Shown here: positions 57,691-64,000 of the stretch, one piece after another | Numbering within the stretch: position 1 is the stretch's first letter | How the letters are laid out: each line of letters starts with the position of its first letter | NCBI GenBank assembly: GCA_029248885.1 | Contig: JAQWIL010000003.1 | Location: 54,403 to 118,402, forward strand | Origin: Flavobacteriaceae bacterium | GTDB taxonomy: Bacteria > Bacteroidota > Bacteroidia > Flavobacteriales > Flavobacteriaceae | Direction: 5' to 3' | DNA: 64,000 nt | Made by a program: the position numbers and the translations under genes | The notes under the pieces: generated by a model | What the model saw: only the letters and a program-made list of their open reading frames with translations | Told to the model about the DNA's origin: nothing | Databases searched by the model: none

Positions 57691-60678
57691 TTAAAAGGTT
57701 AGATTTACTCCTAATGTGAATGTTCTAGCCCTTGGATAAGGCAGGTAATCAATTCCTGTTGATGGAACACCATTCATTGCCTTATCTACATTTACTTCAG
57801 GATCAAATCCAGTGTAATCAGTGAATGTAGCTAAGTTGTCGCCATTAACATAGATATATGTGTTCTCAACTCCAATTGAATCAAGCAAAGAGTCACCTAA
57901 ATCATAACCAACTCTCAAGTTGGATAAGCGTATAAAATCTCCTTTTTCTAAATATTTAGTAGAAGGTGAATTAGGATCTGAAGATGCTTGAGCAGAAACA
58001 GCACTTTCTACTGGAATATTTCTTACAGGGTATGCCCCTTTAAAGAAATATGCATTATTAGTGTTGTTGTATACATAATGACCAAATGATCCGTACAGAG
58101 ATGTAGAAATACTCCAGTCACCCATAGCAACACTTGTTGATAAACCAAGATTCATTGTTGGAAGTGCCTGCTTGTCTAAAACATCTTTACTAGCTGTAGC
58201 TAAAGGACCTACTGAGCCATCAGCTTGGGTATAAGTGGAAGCACCGTTAGCGTCGTATCCTCTAAAATCAAACATATAGTAGCTATACAACGGGTTATTG
58301 TTTGAAAGAACTTGAGAATATGCACTTGAAAGTCCTTGTCCATGCAGCTCTCCTGTTGGTATAAATCCTGGGAAATTTCGAATTTCATTAGAAATCAAAG
58401 AAGCATTAGCTGAAACATCCCAAGTCATGTTATCAGAGTCCATAAGACTGTAGTTCAAACCAACTTCAATACCAGTATTTACTAACTCACCGTCTAGGTT
58501 AACAAACCTTGGAGAGGCAGGACCTGGTTTTGTAGCTGCTTCAGGAACAGGGAATAAAAGATTTTCAGTAGAACGTTGGAAGTAGTCTAAAGAACCAGTT
58601 GCTTTGCCATCAAGAATTTCAAAGTCAACACCAACTCCTAAGGAAGTAGTTGTTTCCCACTCAAGGTCAGGATTTGCATTAGTTACAATAGAAACTGATC
58701 CGTTACTGTATCTAGATTTTGAAATTGCAGAATTCACCGCAAATTCCTGGTTACCAGTGATACCCCAGCTACCTCTAAGTTTTAAGTTATTTATTGATCC
58801 TGCTTGATTTTCAATGAATTTATAACCTAAACCAACAGCAGGGAAACTACCGTATCTATTATCCTCACCAAACTTTGACGACCCATCGAGACGATATGTT
58901 AAAGTTGCAAGAAACTTATCATAGGTAAGACCTGCACGTACAAAGAAGGATTGTAGTTCAGTTTCGTTTTTATACGAACTTATAGAATATCCGGTATTGA
59001 CATCAACAACACCACCTAAATTATTAATTAGGTCAACTTGGTCAGCATTAAATCCTTTTGCTTGCAAATTGCTTCCTTCACTAAGGTAACTGTAGTATGA
59101 GAAACCTGCTAATAAGTCTATATCAACTCCGTTTACAGAATCAACATAGTTAAGAGTGTTCTCAAAAGTCTTGTTAAAACGCTGATCATTATAAACAGAT
59201 GCCTGACCACGATTGTCTCCAGATTGAGCAGTGTCCAAAATATCAATTGATGGAAGCAATTGGGCTTCACGTGTTGATGTTGAACGATCAACTCCGAAAA
59301 TGGTTCTGAAAGTTAATTTATCAGAAAGATTTACAGAAACATTGAAGTTAGCGAGTAACCTTTTGGTATTTGTACTATCATCATAAGAATCTAAAAGTTG
59401 CTTAGGATTCAAATAGTTAGCACTAATCACGTTATAAGATCCATCAGTGTTAGTGGTATTCAACGATGGTCTCCAGTAAAGCGCGGCACCAATTAAGTTG
59501 CCAATATATCCTGCAGAATTCGTAGTCAGGTGGCTTAAATCATCAATGTCAGAGTAAAGCACTCTAGTTTGAAGATTCACATCACCATCAAATAACTTGT
59601 AGGAATTGTATAAACTAACATTGTATTTATCCATCCCCGTTTTGTTAATTATACCTTCTTGTAAATTTGCTCCAACCGATAAACGAGTAGATGAATTTTC
59701 ACCTCCTGTTGTTAAAGTAATGTCATGAGACTGACTGAAAGCATTTCTCAAAACAGTGTCTTGCCAATTATAGGATCCAGATTCGCCAGGAATTGGAGAG
59801 TCTGCAGGTAAGTCAGAAGGTATATTTGATTGGAACTCAGACTTACTCATTACATCTTGAAATGAAGAATTTTGAGCAAAGGCTGAAGAGCTTAAAGATC
59901 CAGAATATGATAATTGTGGTTCGCTAGCTCCAGATACTCCTTTTTTAGTAGTAATAACAATTACACCATTTGCTCCTCTAGAACCATAGATAGCCGTAGA
60001 AGATGCATCTTTTAGAACACTAATACTTTCAATATCGTTTTGATTGATAAAGTTTAGTGGGTTTTTAGGGCTTCCAGTCCCAAGTATTTCATCACCTAGT
60101 CCAGGAGATGTATTTCCACCAGCTAACGGAACACCATCAACAACAATTAATGGTTCATTTCCAGATCTGATGGATGAATTTCCTCTTACTCTTATAGCAA
60201 CTCCAGCACCTGGCTCACCTGTCGCACTAGTAATTTGAACACCTGCTACTTTACCTCTAAGTAATTGAGCTGGAGAATCAGAAGAAACTTGGTCAAACGA
60301 TGCTGCTGAAATTGCATCAATTGCACCTGTAGCATCTCGTTTTGTTACAGAGCCATAACCAGTGATTATGACCTCATCAAGTTCATTACTTGAGCTAAGC
60401 ACAACCGAAATATTTGTTTGGTTTGACACTCCAACTTGTTGTGATTCAAAACCGACATATGAAACGACTAATATGTCATCTCCAGCAGCTTGAATAGAAA
60501 AGTTACCATCAAAATCAGTGGTAACTCCTGTGTTGGTTCCTTTGACTACAACAGTTGCACCAGGAAGGGGACCGTCAGCGTCTGAAACCGTTCCAGACAC
60601 AGCGCTTGATTGGGCATAACTTAGCCCAACAATGCAAAGAGTCAAGAAAAAACTAAAAAATGTTCTTTGGTTTTTCAT
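57691..60678 (-). CDS. SusC/RagA-family TonB-linked outer membrane transporter
   Basis: 995 residues with signal peptide ending GLSYAQ. A carboxypeptidase-like domain (AVSGTVSDADGPLPGATVVV, about 25-105) precedes the plug with the SusC hallmarks DEVIITGYGSVTKRDATGA, VQITSATGEPGAG, IRVRGNSSI and VLKDASSTAIYGSRGANGV, then a 22-strand-type barrel ending LGVNLTF. It imports ligands bound by SusD with energy from TonB. There is no extra N-terminal signalling (STN) domain, so anti-sigma control through this protein is unlikely, which agrees with a LacI regulator next door. Confidence 0.94.
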   Translation of the reverse strand: MKNQRTFFSFFLTLCIVGLSYAQSSAVSGTVSDADGPLPGATVVVKGTNTGVTTDFDGNFSIQAAGDDILVVSYVGFESQQVGVSNQTNISVVLSSSNELDEVIITGYGSVTKRDATGAIDAISAASFDQVSSDSPAQLLRGKVAGVQITSATGEPGAGVAIRVRGNSSIRSGNEPLIVVDGVPLAGGNTSPGLGDEILGTGSPKNPLNFINQNDIESISVLKDASSTAIYGSRGANGVIVITTKKGVSGASEPQLSYSGSLSSSAFAQNSSFQDVMSKSEFQSNIPSDLPADSPIPGESGSYNWQDTVLRNAFSQSHDITLTTGGENSSTRLSVGANLQEGIINKTGMDKYNVSLYNSYKLFDGDVNLQTRVLYSDIDDLSHLTTNSAGYIGNLIGAALYWRPSLNTTNTDGSYNVISANYLNPKQLLDSYDDSTNTKRLLANFNVSVNLSDKLTFRTIFGVDRSTSTREAQLLPSIDILDTAQSGDNRGQASVYNDQRFNKTFENTLNYVDSVNGVDIDLLAGFSYYSYLSEGSNLQAKGFNADQVDLINNLGGVVDVNTGYSISSYKNETELQSFFVRAGLTYDKFLATLTYRLDGSSKFGEDNRYGSFPAVGLGYKFIENQAGSINNLKLRGSWGITGNQEFAVNSAISKSRYSNGSVSIVTNANPDLEWETTTSLGVGVDFEILDGKATGSLDYFQRSTENLLFPVPEAATKPGPASPRFVNLDGELVNTGIEVGLNYSLMDSDNMTWDVSANASLISNEIRNFPGFIPTGELHGQGLSSAYSQVLSNNNPLYSYYMFDFRGYDANGASTYTQADGSVGPLATASKDVLDKQALPTMNLGLSTSVAMGDWSISTSLYGSFGHYVYNNTNNAYFFKGAYPVRNIPVESAVSAQASSDPNSPSTKYLEKGDFIRLSNLRVGYDLGDSLLDSIGVENTYIYVNGDNLATFTDYTGFDPEVNVDKAMNGVPSTGIDYLPYPRARTFTLGVNLTF

Positions 60679-60748
60679 ATTTATATTTAGTTAATGTTAA
60701 TTTTTGACATTTATTAAAAAGTATTATTTGATATAAATGAATCGTTAC

Positions 60749-60756
60749 CAAATATA
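60749..60756 (-). promoter_or_regulatory. Candidate -7 promoter box of susC
   Basis: On the minus strand TATATTTG, an exact TAnnTTTG, 70 bases before the susC ATG. The expected TTG -33 element is not clear. The 290-base divergent region (60679-60967) is extremely AT-rich; apart from this box and the operator at 60911 I see nothing in it. Confidence 0.45.
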
Positions 60757-60910
60757 ATAATCAATATTTGTTTAATTGATATAAATAACTATACAAAAAC
60801 TATGCAATAGATAATTTTACATACTTTTTATTATCATATTGGTAATTTCAATGTTACGTAAAATTTAAATAAGGACAACATAAATTAAAATATACTTTTA
60901 TTGTTTTTAA

Positions 60911-60925
60911 CGAAAACGTTTTAGT
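60911..60925. promoter_or_regulatory. LacI-family operator upstream of lacI (autoregulation)
   Basis: CGAAAACGTTTTAGT, identical over 15 bases to the site before the MFS operon (47205-47219). It lies 42 bases before the regulator's ATG and about 230 bases before susC. It is close enough to the lacI start for autorepression, while control of susC from here would need a longer leader or looping. Confidence 0.75.
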
Positions 60926-60967
60926 AGTTTTACTTACTAAACCAAAAATTAATTTTAGATTTTATTG

Positions 60968-61990
60968 ATGAGCTCAAAAAAAATATCAATTAAAGACCTA
61001 TCTAATGCATTGGGAGTTTCAGTATCAACAGTCTCAAAAGCACTAAACGGATACCCTGATGTAAATCCATCAACCAGAAAAAAGGTTATGAAGCTTGCCA
61101 AAGAATTGCAGTATCTCCCAAATCAACAAGCGGTAAATTTTAGAAAAAAATCTTCACAGATTATTGGCTTGGTTTTGCCTCAAATCAATCATTTTTATTT
61201 TTCTAAAATTGTGGAATCAATTGTAGAATTAGCTTCGGAAGATAATATCAGTGTAATCGTAAGGCCAACCTTTGAAAATTTGGAAAAAGAAAAAATGGCT
61301 TTGCTTGAGTTGGTAAAGCTTAATGTTGATGGCATATTGATTAGTCTTTCAGATGAGACACGTTTCCCTGACCATTTAATTGAGATTTCTAACCTTGGTA
61401 TTCCCATTGTTGAGTTTGACAAAATCTCCAAGCTTAGTCCGCTTGATAAAGTAGTAACAAGTGATCGAGATGCTGCAAAGAAAGCGGTTGAGCATCTCAT
61501 TTCTAGAGGTAAAAAAACAATAGCTCACCTAAGAGGATCTTTATTATCACAAAACTCTATTGATCGATTTTTAGGATTCAAGTCTGCAATCACTGATTCG
61601 GGTTTGACTTTTGAAGAGGAGTTGGTGATTCAAGTTCTTCCCAATAATATTAATGAGTCACAGCGTTCTTTTGCTAGGTTATATAAAAAGCGAAATGATA
61701 TCGACGCTGTTTTTGCAATAACAGATATAGCTGCTATCGCTGCTATCAGAGAATTAAAATCACAATCAATCGATGTGCCAAGTCAGGTTTCAGTTGTAGG
61801 GTTTAGTAACTGGCAAATATCAAGCCTGACAACCCCACGTTTGACAACAATTGATCAGAATGCCTTTGAAATGGCAAGGGCTTCTTATCAAAAATTGTCA
61901 GATAACATAAAGACAAAAAATAATTATACAAGTAGAGAAAAAGAAACAATCTTTATAAAAACTGACTTAATAATCAGAGAATCATCATAG
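60968..61990 (+). CDS. LacI-family transcriptional regulator
   Basis: 340 residues. The N-terminal helix-turn-helix and hinge helix read ISIKDLSNALGVSVSTVSKALNG, then PNQQAVNFRKK for the hinge. A periplasmic-binding-protein-like sensor domain follows (IIGLVLPQINHFYFSKIVES, VDGILISLSDE, DKVVTSDRDAAKKAVEHLI, AVFAITDIAA-like segment, VSVVGFSNW). It would release its operator, or bind it, upon sensing a sugar-type ligand. I use the ATG; a TTG one codon earlier is possible. It is divergent from susC and shares a 15-bp operator-like site with the MFS-GH97-glp operon. Confidence 0.92.
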   Translation: MSSKKISIKDLSNALGVSVSTVSKALNGYPDVNPSTRKKVMKLAKELQYLPNQQAVNFRKKSSQIIGLVLPQINHFYFSKIVESIVELASEDNISVIVRPTFENLEKEKMALLELVKLNVDGILISLSDETRFPDHLIEISNLGIPIVEFDKISKLSPLDKVVTSDRDAAKKAVEHLISRGKKTIAHLRGSLLSQNSIDRFLGFKSAITDSGLTFEEELVIQVLPNNINESQRSFARLYKKRNDIDAVFAITDIAAIAAIRELKSQSIDVPSQVSVVGFSNWQISSLTTPRLTTIDQNAFEMARASYQKLSDNIKTKNNYTSREKETIFIKTDLIIRESS

Positions 61991-62004
61991 TGATACACAA
62001 AAAC

Positions 62005-62649
62005 CTAGTTTTCAAATGCGTGGAGTTTGCCTTTTGTCGCCTCTTCTAAGGAAACACATCCTTGTTGTTGTCCAGGTATTGGTGCATAATGCAAAAACTC
62101 TTTACCAATTATACTGTTGATTCGAAACGCATAGACAGCGAGTTCTCTCAGCGATTGTAATACCATAAAATGTATCGCGTCTTTTGATATGGATTCTTTG
62201 TTTATACTGCCTTCCGAAAGGGACTTGAGTTCGTCATACCAAGTATTTTCTTGAGTCTCACTAGCAGAAAAGTATTTTTCTGCCTGCGTTTCCCAATAGG
62301 ACCGCTGATTACTAGTATCTGATGTGGTTTGTGATCTTGCATATGAAATCATGGAACTCACACCAAACTCTAGCATACGGAGTTGATCTTCCTCAACAAC
62401 CCCACCCAAATATCCGTCAATAAATTTCAACAAGCCAAGTTCTGTGGCACCAGGGATACCGTCATCGGTAGAGGGTAAAATGACATCAAGTAAAATCTGA
62501 ATATCATTCAATTGGGTTTTTAAAAAAAATTTTAGTGAAAAGTCAGAAGGTGAAGTAGCGCAACTTTTCAACACCCCAATCATGGTTGGGGTAATGGCCA
62601 AAGCACCAAAAGATAGACCTAAATTCTTTAAAGCATTTCTTCTGTTCAT
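62005..62649 (-). CDS. Gluconate 2-dehydrogenase subunit 3-like protein
   Basis: 214 residues. MNRRNALKNLGLSFGALAITPT resembles a twin-arginine-type leader (RR motif before a hydrophobic stretch), so export in folded form is possible. ILLDVILPSTDDGIPGATELGLLKFID is the signature of the small gluconate-dehydrogenase subunit that accompanies GMC flavoenzymes and helps their export. It is encoded four bases after the GMC oxidoreductase gene, in the same operon. Confidence 0.88.
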   Translation of the reverse strand: MNRRNALKNLGLSFGALAITPTMIGVLKSCATSPSDFSLKFFLKTQLNDIQILLDVILPSTDDGIPGATELGLLKFIDGYLGGVVEEDQLRMLEFGVSSMISYARSQTTSDTSNQRSYWETQAEKYFSASETQENTWYDELKSLSEGSINKESISKDAIHFMVLQSLRELAVYAFRINSIIGKEFLHYAPIPGQQQGCVSLEEATKGKLHAFEN

Positions 62650-62653
62650 CTGA

Positions 62654-64000
62654 TTATAAATTTCGTTTATTGAGTTGTTCTACAGCGTAGTTTACCGCTC
62701 GTGCTGTCAGTGCCATGTAGGTTAGAGATGGGTTTTGATTTCCGCCAGATGTCATACATGCACCATCAGTAACAAATACATTGGGCACCTCATGGACTTG
62801 ATTAAAGCCATTGAGAACCGATGTTTTTGGGTCACGTCCCATACGGGCAGTACCCATTTCATGTATACCCAGCCCCATTGAATAATGATCTTCCCAAGCT
62901 TTAATATTTTTAAACCCAGCTTTTTCTAACATTTCAACTGCCTGCAATTTCATATCTTTTCTCATCGCAAGTTCATTTTCTTTTATCTCTGCATCAAAAG
63001 TAACCGTTGGGAGTCCCCACTCATCCGTTTTATCGTAATCCAAGTACATCTTGTTTTCATGGTAAGGTAATATCTCACCAAAACCATTCATATCGATTGT
63101 CCAAGTTCCAGGTTTTACAAGAGAACGTGTAAATACTGGGCCATATCCTACTTCCTTTGCAGCTTTTGCCCAGGAACCTCGGCTGCTGTCTCCCTGGTAA
63201 CCATACCCCCTGATAAAATCTTTGTGGTTGGTATTTCCACCTAGGTTTCGAAAACGTGGGATATAAAAGCCTCCAGGACGATTCCCGATATAGTACTGAT
63301 CTTTAAATGCCTCAGTTTCTGCGTGTGCACCCGCTTTAAAATGGTGATCCATAATATTATGTCCGAGCTCACCAGATCGATTACCCATTCCTTCTGGGAA
63401 GTATCTCGATTTCGATTGCATTAGTATTGATGTTGAAGCTACTGCTGAGGCACACAGAAAGATTATTTTGGCCTTGTAGGTGTATGTCATTTTGGTTTCT
63501 CGATCGATTATTCTAACGCCAGATGCTCTTTTGGTCTCTGGGTTATAGATAACTTCATGAACAATCGAGTTTGGTCGAAGTGTCATATTTCCCGTAGCTT
63601 CTGCCATAGGAAGGGTTGAGGACTGGCTGCTGAAATAGGCACCAAACGGGCAACCTCTTCGACATCGATTTCGGTATTGACAACTTATGCGACCTGCACC
63701 TGGTTTTGTTCCTTCTGTAATATGAGCTAGTCTACCCATTGTAAGGATTCGATTTGAATAATTTTTTTGTAAAGATTCACGTAGATGTTTTTCGGTACAT
63801 TTAAGCTCCATAGGTTTTAAAAACTCACTATCTGGAAGCTGAGGGAGTTCTAGTTTTTCACCTGAAATTCCAATATGTTTTTCCACATAAGAATACCATG
63901 GCGCAATTTCTTTGTAACGAATAGGCCAGTCAACTGCGATTCCATCTTTTAAATTTGCTTCAAAATCGAAATCACTGAACCGGTAACTGTGTCTACCCCA
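62654..64000 (-). CDS. GMC-family oxidoreductase, N-terminus cut by the window edge
   Basis: 449 codons are open up to the right edge, where the frame continues (the first residues in view read WGRHSYRFSDFDFEANL). The N-terminal FAD-binding loop lies outside. Visible motifs are CQYRNRCRRGCPFGAY (a cysteine cluster common in gluconate-dehydrogenase-type GMC proteins), GIHEMGTARMG, and the C-terminal NVFVTDGACM and GGNQNPSLT with the catalytic-region Asn. It should oxidise a sugar or polyol in the periplasm with subunit 3 as partner. A GTG at 63886 is internal and not the start. Confidence 0.9.
   Translation of the reverse strand, partial: WGRHSYRFSDFDFEANLKDGIAVDWPIRYKEIAPWYSYVEKHIGISGEKLELPQLPDSEFLKPMELKCTEKHLRESLQKNYSNRILTMGRLAHITEGTKPGAGRISCQYRNRCRRGCPFGAYFSSQSSTLPMAEATGNMTLRPNSIVHEVIYNPETKRASGVRIIDRETKMTYTYKAKIIFLCASAVASTSILMQSKSRYFPEGMGNRSGELGHNIMDHHFKAGAHAETEAFKDQYYIGNRPGGFYIPRFRNLGGNTNHKDFIRGYGYQGDSSRGSWAKAAKEVGYGPVFTRSLVKPGTWTIDMNGFGEILPYHENKMYLDYDKTDEWGLPTVTFDAEIKENELAMRKDMKLQAVEMLEKAGFKNIKAWEDHYSMGLGIHEMGTARMGRDPKTSVLNGFNQVHEVPNVFVTDGACMTSGGNQNPSLTYMALTARAVNYAVEQLNKRNL

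Noticed and set aside
62654..63886. A complete GMC oxidoreductase starting at the GTG at 63886
   Set aside because: The frame stays open to the right edge with family-like residues before that GTG (APWYSYVEKH, WGRHSYRFS), so the real start is outside the window.

Overview
This window reads as chromosome from a marine-type member of the Flavobacteriaceae (Bacteroidota). The evidence is SusC/SusD-type outer membrane proteins, GH97 alpha-glucosidases, flavobacterial families such as DUF4271 and DUF4296, mevalonate-pathway genes, AT-rich intergenic DNA, and promoters with the Bacteroidota -7 element TAnnTTTG instead of a sigma70 box. Many of these boxes lie only a few bases before the start codon, and Shine-Dalgarno sequences are not evident.

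Positions 1-12.6 kb and 16.7-31.6 kb are dense core-genome DNA. They hold two mevalonate-pathway genes with a UbiA prenyltransferase, rluB, tRNA-Phe(GAA), coaX, an envelope run (outer membrane protein, TPR protein, LptC, CNNM/CBS protein, PpiD/SurA-type isomerase), ruvC, hemW, an M20 peptidase, tRNA-Leu(UAG), hemD with a DUF4271 protein, a Dpm1-type glycosyltransferase, dihydroorotase, tyrS, a LuxE-like protein, a PhoB/PhoR-type two-component pair, trmB, an alkyltransferase-like protein, Mrp and NifU.

The outstanding element is at 12.65-16.7 kb: an isolated Cas9 homologue of 1143 residues. It keeps the full type II-C layout (arginine-rich bridge helix, REC, HNH fold, C-terminal PAM-interacting region) but has lost the RuvC-I Asp (now Thr), the RuvC-II Glu (now Phe) and the HNH Asp-His pair (now Val-Tyr). 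No cas1, cas2 or csn2 is present in the window. A compact tracrRNA-like gene lies antisense to its start codon and ends in a clear terminator. Two degenerate repeats just downstream of cas9 can pair with its anti-repeat as 8 bp, a 2x2 internal loop, then 3 bp. This looks like a naturally nuclease-dead Cas9 kept with its own short RNA, possibly as an RNA-guided regulator.

From 31.7 kb to the end is a carbohydrate-utilisation region, mostly on the minus strand. From the regulator end it holds a LacI regulator, SusC/SusD, two giant FG-GAP/ASPIC-UnbV lipoproteins, a GyrI-like protein and a vanadium-haloperoxidase-type protein. Next comes a tight operon: SLC45-type MFS transporter, a fused (alpha/alpha)6 glycosidase and P-loop kinase, two GH97 enzymes, GlpK, GlpD, GlpF and a beta-barrel receptor. 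A 15-bp operator-like sequence centred on AAAACGTTTT occurs upstream of both lacI and the MFS operon. GH97 alpha-glucosidases combined with a complete glycerol pathway suggest a glucose-glycerol conjugate such as glucosylglycerol as the substrate. The right edge holds a gluconate-dehydrogenase-type subunit 3 and a truncated GMC oxidoreductase.
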